Shown: positions 21,434-33,360 of the stretch, piece by piece | Numbering within the stretch: position 1 is the stretch's first letter | Layout of the letters: each line of letters opens with the position of its first letter | From: Pelargonium nanum | Lineage: Eukaryota; Streptophyta; Magnoliopsida; Geraniales; Geraniaceae | DNA: 55,846 nt | Assembly: GCA_036897485.1 (NCBI GenBank) | Contig: JAYMTF010000088.1 | Location: 1 to 55,846, forward strand | Direction: 5' to 3' | Made by a program: the position numbers and the translations under genes | The notes under the pieces: generated by a model | What the model was told of the DNA's origin: nothing | The model's input: only the letters and a program-made list of their open reading frames with translations | Databases searched by the model: none

Positions 21434-24400
21434 ATGAGTGACTTATCAAGGTAAGATTAGCCCTTGACTTCTGTTATTATCTTGACAAGTCCAAGGAAAA
21501 GAGATGGAATTTCACTTTAAATTCTATGTTATATTTTGTTGACTAGTATTAGCTGTACATTTTAGTGGATATTAGGAAGGGTCCCTGAATTTTAACCCTG
21601 GCCTTTGGTGGTTGACCGACACGGATTTGACATCCAGGCTTTATGTTGTGACATTATTGGAAGTTGTATTAGCGGAAACTTATGCTATGTTGTTTCTCAA
21701 ATAATTTTTAGTTCTAAGATTTATTTCCTTGTACTGTCTTAGCTTTAAATGATATTGTTTGGATGGCCATCTGACAGAACCACTTGTAGTGGCACGTTTG
21801 ATGGCCAATGTGCTGAACTTGATGCTTCAAGTCTACAGCTTTTTTGTTAAATATGAAAGGAAAATGTTGGATATTTGTTTAGTTTAAATAGATAAAGATA
21901 GTGTGAGGAATAGTCTAATGTCGATTGTCGACTTTTTCAATAATAAATTACTTAGTAAAATGTCTTAAAGTGTCATCGCCTGGAGCACAACTCCTTGCTA
22001 TGCCATATTCTTTTGTCTTCTTTATCATACATTTATACCTTTTCCTTGTACAATTGCTACCATTTGACGTATTCTGTTAATCACTAGTATTTTGTTGGAT
22101 CTATGGTTCAGCTGGACTTGGGATCTGGGTTGAAATGAGGTGTCTTTTAACCTAGAATGCCCTAGGGAGAAACTTTACTTGGTTTGAAATTTCCATGAAG
22201 ACAGTGGCATCTATTGTTTTGCCATAAACTTAAGAGGAAAGCAATATGTTCATCCTTTACCTATGAACACCTCATGTTAATTATCTAATGCAAACACTTA
22301 TGCATTTTAAAACACCGAGGTTCCCATGTCCATCCGTGTACTAATTTGTTATCATGTTATGTTGGCTGAGAGAAATTTAAAATAGTTATTAATGTCTATT
22401 CTAATTTTGTGCACATAGAAGGTACCTTATCGTGTGCAATTCAAACCTTACTGTGTATAACGATATAATTTATCAGGGAGGATATCAGTAGTACACTTCG
22501 GGTACTTGTTGCAACAGATTGCCATCTGGGCTATATGGAAAAAGATGAGATAAGGCGCCATGATTCATTTCAGGCCTTTGAAGAGATATGTTCAATAGCA
22601 GAGGAAAAACAGGTAATGGTCACTGGCTCGTGAATTCTTTTACTAACTGACACTTAATCTCTAGCCGAAGTGTCAGCATTTACTTTTATCTGTTTATCAT
22701 GCCACATCTCTGCTTCCAAATCTGTCTTTTCAGATTCATTTTTCCTTATACTTAAAGGAATAATTGTAGTGCTTCACTTTCACATTGTTGGCCATTTATA
22801 TATTTTCACATTGATAGAGTGCTTACTGAGTTTCAAACAAGTCAAACTGTTTCTGTGTTCTGAGTGTTTTCTGGTGCTAGGTGGACTTCATACTCCTCGG
22901 TGGTGATCTTTTCCATGAGAACAAGCCCTCAAGGTCAACATTAGTTAATTGCATTGAAATTCTCCGACGGCATTGTCTCAATGATCGACCAGTGCAGTTC
23001 CAAGTTGTCAGTGACCAGACTGTGAATTTCGCTAATACGTAATGACTTACTATGCACCTAAGCTGCATCATGCTACGAGAAATAGTCTTAGTTTTCTTTT
23101 CTTCTTGTCTGGACGGATTAAGTTTCTAAAACAGGTCTCATTCTTTTCATTTATTGGTTGCATTGGTTTAACTTTAAAAATTGTACCAGAGGACATTCTT
23201 CTGCTTTTATGCAGCATATTTTCGATTGCTGTTCTTTTTTTGTAGCTTTGTGGGAATTGATGATTATTTTCTCTTAATCCTGAACTTCATAGAAGATTTC
23301 TCCCCTTAAGTTCAAAAGTTAAACTTCTATGCGTGCACATGTATGTTTGTATTTATGTATACATCCTATTGGATTTATTTTCCAGGATTAAGAAGCAACT
23401 ATTTATTAGTCCATTTGTGACTTTCAAAAATAATTATTTTATTCTATTTTATTATTCATGCTGACAATTTTCTTAACAGGTTTGGTCATGTAAATTACGA
23501 AGATCCTCACTTCAATGTTGGCTTGCCAGTTTTCACTATTCATGGAAATCATGACGATCCTGCTGGAGTGGTATGGACTTCGGCAGAAGCCTTTTTTTTT
23601 CTCTTTCTTTTATTATATTTTTTTTGGAGTCTATTTTAACCCCTTTCTTATATCTTGAGCATGAAGAGTTTCAAGCTTTCTTTGGCCCAAATCTGTTTAT
23701 GGGAGATGTAACTTCCCCATTTTATGTGTTGCTGAAACTTTGATTATGCTGCTAATGATATATTTCTTATTGAAAATATCCGTACAACTATACTAGGGGT
23801 TCAATACTCCTTGTGAGCATAAGCACCATTCTGAGCTTGTAACTCCTACATTGATTATTTGATAGAGGGAAATTTAGTTTGAGATCTGCTTTCAGGAACT
23901 GACTGACAGAGTCAAACATATCATGTGATGTACTGTTGTGTATCGCGAAATTAGAGTTTAATCACAAAAAAGGAGGCTGCAAAGAGTAGTAGGTTCCTCC
24001 CCAAGGATATGCAATTCAAAGGAAAAATTAAAGAGCAAGTATTAAGGGGTAATTGGTTTTCTGTGCACCTTTGAAGACTAAAAGCTTATCTTTTTTGCTA
24101 CTAATCTATAATTTAGATTTCCAAGCGTATGATGAGAAATTTTGACCATTGTTATTAAAATTCTGAAAAGCAATTCTGTCTCCTTCAACCTTAGAAGTTT
24201 TTATTATTTTTTATTATTTTATTATTTTTAGGCTAGATAATGGCTTTACTGGATCTGATACTGGTGTAGTGCGATTGGGATAAATTGACTTTCCTACCCA
24301 AATGAATTATATTTTTTGTTCTGTCAATTACTAACTTATTGGGTATTGATGTTCATCCTTCCTCTTGAAGAATGCTTTCCTTCAGCAGTTCTGGATAAAA

Positions 24401-27400
24401 CGAACTTTGTTTTCCTAATGTTGGACTGATGACAGGACAACCTATCTGCTATTGATATCCTTTCAGCATGCAATCTTGTGAACTATTTTGGGAAAATGGT
24501 GCTTGGGGGGTCTGGTGTTGGTCAGATCACTCTCTACCCTATTCTTATTAAGAAGGCACGTGAAAATTTAATTGTTGTCTATATTAGTCTATTTGTTTCA
24601 GTCATTTAATACTCCTTGTCAATTGTAGGGTTCAACAGCTGTAGCTCTTTATGGGCTTGGGAATATTAGAGATGAGCGGCTCAATAGAATGTTTCAGGTA
24701 CTTTCTGACAAATTCTCTTCAAATTTCACTAACCTCGAAGGCATTTACATACTTACAGGTGTTTTTATAATTGTTGTAAATTTTTCAGACACCACACGCT
24801 GTACAATGGATGCGGCCTGAAGATCAAGAAGGGTCTCAAGTGTCAGATTGGTTCAATATCCTGGTACTTCATCAGAACAGGTTGTGTGTATGTGTGTGTC
24901 TGCGCGTGCACCCAAACACATTTTTCACAGTATTACATTATGTGAACAAAATATCTTGTATGGAATGGTGCCTAACTTAGCAATTGGGCTTTTACACAAA
25001 GACTTTAGATTGATGTGATTTCCTATGCTTCCTTCTAATATGTTTGCAGAGTAAAGGCAAATCCTAAAAATGCAATCAATGAGCATTTTCTCCCCCGCTT
25101 CATGGACTTCATAGTGTGGGGGCATGAACATGAATGCCTTGTTGATCCTCAGGTCCCTTTAATATTTACAATTTGTTCACATATATTTAGTGTCTTTTAC
25201 GTTCTATATCTCTTATTTGGTTCTTCCATTTTTTTAGCCATCTCACTGACTTGAAGGCAGATTTTGATTTTGGCAGGAAGTTCCAGGGATGGGATTTCAC
25301 ATTACGCAACCTGGTTCTTCAGTCGCAACATCACTGATAGATGGAGAATCAAAACCAAAGCATGTACTCCTCTTAGAGATAAAGGTTATTGATTGGGAAA
25401 CCTTGAATATATAAGAACCGATTCTCACTTTTTTCGGTTGTAAATCTCACATTATTGATATGGTGAGGATGCATTATACATAGGAAAATCAATATCGCCC
25501 AACCAAGATTCCTTTGAAGTCAGTGAGGCCTTTTGAATATGCAGAGGTTTGTTAATGCCATCTTGTTGATTGTTTTTGAAAATTTTCATGAAGTTTAGTT
25601 AGTTATTAATTTTTATGATGCAGATTGTACTGAAGGATGAATCTGACATTGATCCTAACGATCAAAACTCAATTCTTGAACATTTGGACAAAGTGGCAAG
25701 TCTTGTTCTCACTTTGGAAACAGCTCACATTCTCCATCTAGTTTATTATTAATAGTGCTGCGCTTAATATTTATTTTTTAATCTCGATGTACATGTAATA
25801 ATTTGAAACTGTTTTAGGTCAGAAGTTTGATAGAAAAATCTAGCAAAAAAGCTGACAGCAGATCAGAGCTAAAGCTTCCGTTAGTCCGAATAAAGGTAAC
25901 TCATGTCCTTGTTTTCAGATGGTGCTATGATGAAGGCGATACTGATTATTGTGTTGGAACACAATACATGTCGCAGCAGCTCCCTCATCCCATGTTTCGC
26001 CTTTGAGCCGTTACGTATCAAGCTTTATGGAGACTATCTATTCCCACTAAATCCTTCACAAACTAGTGTTTTTTTTACCAAGTGTATTGGCATATTTCTG
26101 GCTCACATCTTTTAAGTTTGGGACACTGAACTTGAACTGAAATGTTCTTTTCTACCGACACATCTTTTATCCTCCTTGTACATTATAGCCAATTAGTTTT
26201 CTTCATCATCTCCCTTTATCTCTGCATATTCGCAGCCTCAGGAACACTTAACTCATCTAACATCAACCTCATTTAGGTTGATTATACATTCTCAACATTC
26301 CTTAGCGTCAAGTGTAGGTAGTCTTATATTCATGTAGTGTTTTACCCTTATGTGGTCTGTTCTTAATACATTACCTTTAACTATCCATTTTTTTTTGGTG
26401 TGTGTTTGAATGGAAGTACAGCACGTTGAACTATATTGAACTTCTACTCTATAGTAAAGGTGTCGTTTGCTTTTCTGATGACTTGAACGTTAACTTCTCT
26501 GGTTGAACTTTGCAGGTAGACTACTCTGGATTTATGACTATAAATCCTCAAAGATTTGGACAGAAGTATGTGGGGAAGGTACCTTCAATTCACCACTGAT
26601 CTTTGATAATGAAATGCTGATTTTTGCAAGTGCAACATTATATTTAATAAGTATTTTAATTTTTAGGTTGCTAATCCTCAAGACATTTTAATATTCACAA
26701 AGGCTTCAAGAAAAGGTCGGACTGAAGGTAATTTACAATGTCTATTGAAAGCTAGAAATCTACACCACCTTTTACTATTTGGTTTCGTGTAAGTTGGATT
26801 ACTTTTTCTTTTCTTTTGTAGATCTAGAGTCATAATTTCAGTGAGTTATAATAACTAAGTTTGAATTTTTACTTATATCCTTAACCTCTACTCTGTCCAA
26901 TTTACAAAAGCTGGACATCATGAGGTTTTTATCCAACCAGCAAGTTTAATAGGGCTTCTAGTTATAGCCAGAGTCTTAAAATATAAAGGTTTCATTTAAG
27001 TTTCACTGAATAATGCTGCCCTAGGTTATAGAAGTTTTGCCGGGACATTTTTAACCCTGTATACCTTCTCCTTACTAAATGGCAATGTCCTCACTCCGTA
27101 CCTGTGGATTGACCTTAAAGCTGTAAGACCAGTTGATAAACTCTGTTTAAAAGGACGCAAATTGCATTTCCTTATATGATTCCAGAAACTTTTTAGTTTA
27201 CATTTTGAGAATCTGACCTTTCCACACACACACCCTCACCCTTGTCTGAAAGTTTAAAGTTACTTGTGTGGAGGCACCCTTTTGTAGCAAGATTCCACTC
27301 ACATGCATATTAGAATTTAGTAAACCCAATATCATGCTTTCTGGTGTCATCTTAATGTTTAGCAGTTTAAAGCTTGATGCTCAGGTAAAAAATCCCTTCT

Positions 27401-29121
27401 GCTTAAAATGAACAAAACGTTTGGATTAAGCTTGAAGGATAATTTTGATCTGAAACAGAAAAGAAAAAAAATGGAAAAACTTTACATGATAATGACTGGC
27501 GACAGTCGTTGTTGGCCATTGAGGAATACAATTCATGATTTTTTATGGTCAGTGGCCACTGAGATATTTTTTTACCAAATGATAATATATGTACAATGGC
27601 CACCCCGGATGTGTGGAGGAAGGGCTCTATACAATGGGAGGAATACTAAACACCATTTCCTTGTCCTTCGGCCTCTTTTGCAAGGATGCTTTTCAATTGA
27701 AGTAGTGAACTTAGATAATGTCAATGTTAAATTTTGCTGCCACATGAGTTGATTGTTTAATTTCTATTTGGAATGTTATGGTAACTCTGGTGTTGTTGTT
27801 TGTAGCTAAAATTGATGATTCTGAAAGGCTTCGTCCTGAAGAACTGAATCAGCAAAACATTGAGGCTCTAGTCGCTGAAAATAATCTGGTACTCAGTCAT
27901 TAAGTTCCTGATTCCAATATCATAGAGAATTTTCATAGCACAGCTTGCTTTAGTTAGTTCGTATATTTCCATTGGAAAATGGATTGTGATACCATAAGTT
28001 ATGTGTTTGTTAGATATTTAGGAACCTTTATTATGTCTTTTGCAGTTATAGTTTTCAATTACATAGTAATACAAGGTACTTTTAGAAAGTACACATTGGA
28101 GTTCATATGATTCCCACTAACAGAATGAAAGAAATTGCACAGTTCTATTTGGTAGTCATAATAATGTGATATGGGAGAGTAACTACGTTTAGTTTCGGTC
28201 GTAGAAGTCCAAAAAATGTGCTGCCACTAAATTTAAGTTTGGAACGCTTGTCTTTATTTCACTCTCTTACTTCAAGGCTCAAGCATTGTAATTCAAGTAG
28301 TTATCAATGAAAAATGGAGAGAATCATCCCACTTTAGATCTGAATTTATTCCTTATTAAGACTTCTTGCTTGGAGGTTCAATTAAATCACATGGGCATAG
28401 CAAATTAGATACTGAAAATAACACGGGTGCTTATAGAATCATAAGCTTGACAAGTTTTGTTATTTTATTCCTTATCGCCTCATGCCAATTTCTAATCTTG
28501 CAGAAAATGGAGGTCCTTCCGGTCAATGATTTGGATGTTGCATTACATAATTTTGTTAACAAGGATGACAAAATGGCTTTTTATTCTTGTGTGCGATACA
28601 ATCTTGAAGAAACGCGTGTAAGTATTTTTATTGTGTGTGTGAGAAAGAATATTGCAGAGCAAAATTGCTAAGAATTTATTTGATTTATCTGACTTCTGCA
28701 GAACAAAATTGCCAAAGATTCAGATGCTCTGAAATTTGAAGAGGAAGATTTGATTCTTAAAGTTGGAGAGTGCTTAGAGGCAAGTAGTTCACATTTGTAT
28801 TTACATTCTTGATATTTGTTTGGAGGTTAAGATGTGTATTTATAGTCAAATTTTTGCAAAGGTGAATGTCTTACGTATCTGGGGAAGTAGTATGTTGTAA
28901 TTGGGGTCTGATGGAGCAGTGGTGTACCTAGCATTCATCCATGACTTAAAATATTCTTGGGATTTAGTTTAGCAAAGTTGCAGCTTAATTTTATTATACT
29001 AAGTTCTGGGATTGTATGTCTCATATCAGAGAAAAAGCGTGCCAAACACTCGGGCTTTTGCAATTTTCATAAAATAAGGCATTTCAGAAGTGCTCAAGTA
29101 GTTGGGATCTAGGTTATATGC

Positions 29122-29176
<55 letters not shown>

Positions 29177-31007
29177 ATCATCTTCTTCTGCCTAGGTTTC
29201 CCATGGGCACTAACGGGCATTTAGGGAGGATTTTTTGTCTAGATGTCTCGACAGTGCAAGGTTTATTTGATCTCTGATAGATTACTAAATATATTATTTC
29301 AGGAGCGTATTAAGGAAAGGTCTCTTCGCTCTAAGGACAACCCACAGTTCACATCCAGTTCACAAGCCTTGGAGGTAAACCTAATCCTAGTTGCTTGCTT
29401 GACAGTTGACACAAGTTTCATTAGTTAGCATGTTTGGTAATTAGTATGTTCTAACTTCTAACCATCGTCTTAAATTATCCCGTTTTGAACCACTGTCTCT
29501 GTTCTAAGCTTATATTCTGAACTGTACAGGATATCAGTAGTAAAAGTACTGCAGGAGTTGGAAGTGCTGTTTCCTTCAGTGACGATGAAGACACAACACA
29601 GTTATCTGGCTCTAAGACTGCCACCAGAGGCCGGAAAAAGTCTACAACAGTTTCTAGGTCATCTCAAGGTGCTTTGGCACAGGATAAAAGTAAAACTTCT
29701 GCAAGGGGAAGAGGTAGAGGTAGAGGTAGAGGCTCTAGCAACTTGAAGCAGACAACTCTTGATGCCACTCTAGGATTCCGCCAATCTCAAAGGTTACTCC
29801 ATAATCATTCATATTAAATATATGCAGTTTTTTTTCCTGCATCTAATCAATAATCATTATTTCATTATGAAGTTGAGCAATTGTCGGTTCTATTGACGAG
29901 TCTCAGGTAGTTTTCTTACTACAGGTCTGCATCTGTTGCTGCATCAGCTGCAGTCCGAAATCTCGCCGATGAGGAGGATAATGTTGAATCTCCTTCAAGT
30001 GAAGAAGCTGAAATTAACGAGGTTGATGATAGTTCGGTATGGACCGCCTTTCTCTATCCTTTATATTGGCATTAAGTCAGCATTGGCTCTCTGTTTTTCT
30101 TTTCTTTTCTTTTTAAACTGTCTTTGTAGCTTTCAAATGCTAAGTATGGTATGATTGAATGGCAGGAGGTATGCATAAGAATTCCATTTTTCTATTTAAA
30201 CCTTGAGTTCTCTATATGACTTTGATTTTTCTTTTGATCTGGTGACAAATGTATTTATATTGAACACATATCATCATATAGTTGTTACATGTTTATTTAT
30301 TTTGCCTATTTTCATTGTGGCTGTGGCACAAACTTGTCGTTGTATTTGATCAAATTTATTTCCACTCTTAAAGGAAGAGGATGGAAATCTTCAAAGTGCA
30401 GGACGCAAAAGAGCTGCTCCTAGGGGTAGAGGTAGAGGCTCTTCGTCATCTTCTAAACGAGGAAGGAAGTCAGATAATTCTTCAGTTCATAAAATGTTTA
30501 TGAACAAAGATGATGATGACGATGACGATGATGACATCGCAAAGAAATTAAACAAGCCTCAACCTCGGGTTAGTGTTCTTTTTCTATTGTATTCATATTT
30601 AAGTGGCCTTTTTCTGTCGAAGGAAAATTATGATAGAGCATGTATTCCTACTCATGTTTCTTGAGACGAGATATCATCCATATATCTGAACAAGATAACA
30701 GATTTATCTGTTGTCTTTTTCACCTTCGAATTGGCTTGTGACCATGTAACAACAATATTATAGAGAATTATTCTTATTTTTATATCTGCAAACCCAAGTT
30801 CAGATGTCGAAATTAGGATGGTTGCAAGATTTGAGGGACATCCTATTTAGAGTGCCGGTCAACTCATAAATTTTGAGATTCCATTTGTTATTACATTCTA
30901 AGTTTAGAACTAGAAGACATCTACTTTTATGTGATCTTGTAATTGGATCTGACTACTTCTATCTTTCTTTGTAGGTTACAAGGAATTATGGTGCTTTAAG
31001 AAGATAA
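21434..31007 (+). CDS. MRE11: Double-strand break repair protein MRE11
   Basis: Twenty-three coding exons, 739 residues: 21434-21450, 22477-22612, 22881-23038, 23480-23570, 24436-24555, 24629-24697, 24789-24880, 25050-25152, 25277-25384, 25484-25546, 25624-25695, 25818-25895, 26516-26578, 26667-26727, 27806-27888, 28504-28617, 28702-28779, 29303-29374, 29530-29792, 29925-30036, 30130-30168, 30374-30568, 30975-31007. MRE11 is the Mn-dependent nuclease of the MRE11-RAD50-NBS1 complex that senses and trims DNA ends in the nucleus. Phosphoesterase motifs are intact: DCHLGY (20-25), GGDLFH (58-63), GNHDDP (126-131), LHQNR (224-228), GHEHE (252-256). The capping domain follows. The C-terminal tail has two Arg-Gly tracts and an Asp run, ending TRNYGALRR as in other plants. 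Introns 5, 11 and 17 appear to use GC donors. Length and order match plant orthologues. Confidence 0.96.
29129..29174. repeat. (CT)23 microsatellite in MRE11 intron 17
   Basis: A perfect CT dinucleotide tract of 23 units lies in the intron between exons 17 and 18, about 130 bp before the acceptor. It would act as a long pyrimidine tract in the transcript. Confidence 0.97.
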
Positions 31008-31651
31008 GTATGATTAAGATTAGCTTAACGGCTTCCCATACTTCGATTTTTGGCGAGACACTTGTATTCTATCAGTAAGATGGTCACATATCTATCAGTA
31101 AGATGGTCACACCTTATTGTACGATTCATAGAACCATTGCTTCTGGTGCAAAACGTTGTCAACGAATCATGTAATGATCGGTCTATGTATTTGCAGAAAT
31201 AGAGAACCAAAAAATATGAGTAATTACCAATGAGAAATGGTGCTTGAATCAGTTTAAGAGTGGTGAGAATTTGAAACTTGTAACTTTTTTGAAGTGTCAG
31301 AAACCGAATTTTCTTGTAGAAAAGTCTGAATTTTGGGGGAGGCATGACCAATCTTTGGATTACCGTTAAAGGGAATAATACATTGGCCTTTAAAAAGGGT
31401 GTCCACCACAATGGTTGCAAATCCAGGATAGTTTTTCCTTTTTCGACTGAATCAACATAGATTTAAACTCATACACGTGAACCTACGTGACTCATTTTAA
31501 ACATTTAAAATCACTATTATTTGGATTTTTTTATCAGCAAACAATATTTTTTTCATAATCCGAAAGACGAACGAAGTACAAAGTCTCAAAGGTTAGAAAT
31601 TATTACAATTTTTCGTTGAAGCCAACTAATATTGGTACTCTTGTGCAAAGA
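31008..31651. other. MRE11 3' UTR and intergenic
   Basis: The 3' UTR of MRE11 should end in this stretch. A repeated phrase ATCAGTAAGATGGTCACA occurs twice (about 31070 and 31090). A 396-nt open frame on the opposite strand has no protein signature. Confidence 0.45.
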
Positions 31652-31831
31652 TTATTTCTCCAAATTACCAAGATTATCGGGCTTTCTCAAGATTCGAACA
31701 ATTGATTTCTCGAAGTCTTTCATCCTTTGTAGTTTGTCTTTCAAATTTTAGATTTCTTCTTTCAAGTCTCGGGTCTCCGAAACCATTAGGGCACATGTCG
31801 GCTTGTCAGTGACTGAAATTTTGTGCATCAT
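31652..31831 (-). pseudogene. Possible decayed coding fragment with coiled-coil character
   Basis: From a double ATG at 31831 the minus strand reads 60 codons with one internal stop (codon 28) and a final stop. On either side of the internal stop the text is charged and helix-like: SETRDLKEEI and NLKDKLQRMKDFEKSIVRIL. The frame is also open 17 codons upstream. This could be a remnant of a host gene or transposon protein, or chance. I do not recognise it. Confidence 0.25.
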
Positions 31832-32440
31832 CACAAAGTAAAAGCTTGTGTTCCTATTTGGAACTTTGATCGAAGTTCACTGTCCAAAAAAATGGCTTTG
31901 TAGTTTTTAAGTCTTAACCAGCTTAAAAATGAAGACAAAGGGCGGTACTTCTTTTTCTATTCTTCATCTTTCCTGACACAAAAGGGTACAAAAATAAGCC
32001 AAATAGACATGGCTATTGAAATGAAAAAGCTAATCACATACATTATCTTTTTCCTTTGGGAATTCACTGGGTCAGAGAAATCACAAGAACCAAAATTTAC
32101 CACCAATTTTCCCCAAGGGAGTTTAGTCAGGTTGGTTTTAAGCTATATATACACTACACCCACCGTATCTGCTCGCACTGTTCTCTCATCGAAAGTGAGG
32201 CCTCTTCACAGCATTCGCCGCCTTTTTTACATTTTGATCATTGATTTTTCCCTGCTCAAAAGTTCAAAAAAAAAAAACGAGAGCTTTAGTGAGGATGTCA
32301 TAAGCAAATAGTACCAAAAAACAATTTAAAAAATTCAATGTAGACTAATACACATGATAACGACAGAAAGCCTAGCAAAGCGAAAAAGGAAGGTGAGAAT
32401 GCTAAAATCAGAAGTAACTTCAAACCAGAAGTTCAATTCG
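31832..32440. other. Intergenic
   Basis: No gene recognised. A 303-nt plus-strand frame at 32009 starts with a hydrophobic stretch but shows no family signature. Confidence 0.4.
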
Positions 32441-32457
32441 AAACACCATCACATGCC

Positions 32458-32601
32458 CCCTAGGGGGTGGCGCAATGGTCAAGACACACATCTCCACATG
32501 GGAGGTCGTGGGTTCAAATCCCATTGCGTCGGGTGGGGTGGGATTTTTGGTTAAAAGGGGAGAGCTACCCTCTGTTGTGTAGCTCAACTTTAAAAAAAAA
32601 A
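32458..32601 (+). mobile_element. tRNA-derived SINE, family A, with 17-bp target duplication
   Basis: The 17-bp direct repeat AAACACCATCACATGCC lies at 32441-32457 and 32602-32618. Between them is a 144-bp element with a Pol III A box TGGCGCAATGG (32468-32478), a B box GGTTCAAATCC (32511-32521), a tRNA-unrelated tail ending TGTGTAGCTCAACTTT and a 13-nt A run. All hallmarks of a SINE are present, and the perfect duplication suggests a fairly recent insertion. Confidence 0.92.
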
Positions 32602-32618
32602 AAACACCATCACATGCC

Positions 32619-33360
32619 TTGCGTAGCTCACAATAAACAATAAGAATGCTAATATCTGCCTATAAAAAAAATGCTAAAATCTGTGTAGAAGATTCACTTA
32701 GTGTGTGTATTATACTAACCCCTCTCTCTCTCATCAAAGGATCGTTACTGAGATATTTATGTAAGAACAAATGAAGAAGTGTTTGTAATTCCCAGCAAAT
32801 TAAAAAAAGTGTCTTCACATTTTATTCAATTATGCTTCGATTGGTCGCCAAGAAGTTGAAGAAGAGAGAAGGAACTTCAAATCTTACCCTGCTTGGTCCA
32901 ACCGCATCATGTTATAAAGACTATTTATTGTTATTGTTTAGAAGTACTGAAGTACATGTGAGGTAAAAATAAAGTGAACAAAAAACAATTAGGCTGAAGA
33001 ATATATTTGCACTACTAACTCCTGGATTTCCTAAATTCTACAAACACAGTGTACATGTGAGGTAAAAAATGAAAATTACATAAACAGTTAGACTGAGGAA
33101 TACAGTTGGACTATTCGACTTTCTAAACGTTAATATTCAGTCCGGCATTTTTGACTTCTTGGTCAGATATGAAGTTGAACAAGAAAAAGAATTTGAATAC
33201 TCTGCATATTAGATTAGCTCATTAAATTTTCTTTCAATTTATTATTGATCGTAAAATTTTCTTTGATTTCACTAATATATACTAGAAGGATCCTTCGACG
33301 TGCAAATGCTGAAGATTTTCACAAAGTAAAGATGAATATTATGATACTCAAAATAATCAG
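32619..33360. other. Intergenic, 3' side of the unknown Lys/Ser-rich gene
   Basis: AT-rich without RNA gene or repeat that I can define. AAGT(A)CATGTGAGGTAAAAA occurs twice (about 32951 and 33053), each followed by a similar GA(C)TGA(A/G)GAATA phrase, so a unit of about 100 bp is duplicated. The 3' UTR of the neighbouring gene probably lies here. Confidence 0.45.

Noticed and set aside
29026-29220. Small protein with an Arg-Glu repeat
   Set aside because: It is only the translation of the (CT)23 microsatellite in MRE11 intron 17.
31025-31420. 131-codon minus-strand frame after MRE11
   Set aside because: It is antisense to the MRE11 3' UTR and has no protein signature.
32461-32535. Functional tRNA gene at the SINE head
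   Set aside because: A and B boxes are present but the acceptor and anticodon stems do not pair; the exact flanking duplication and A tail show a SINE.
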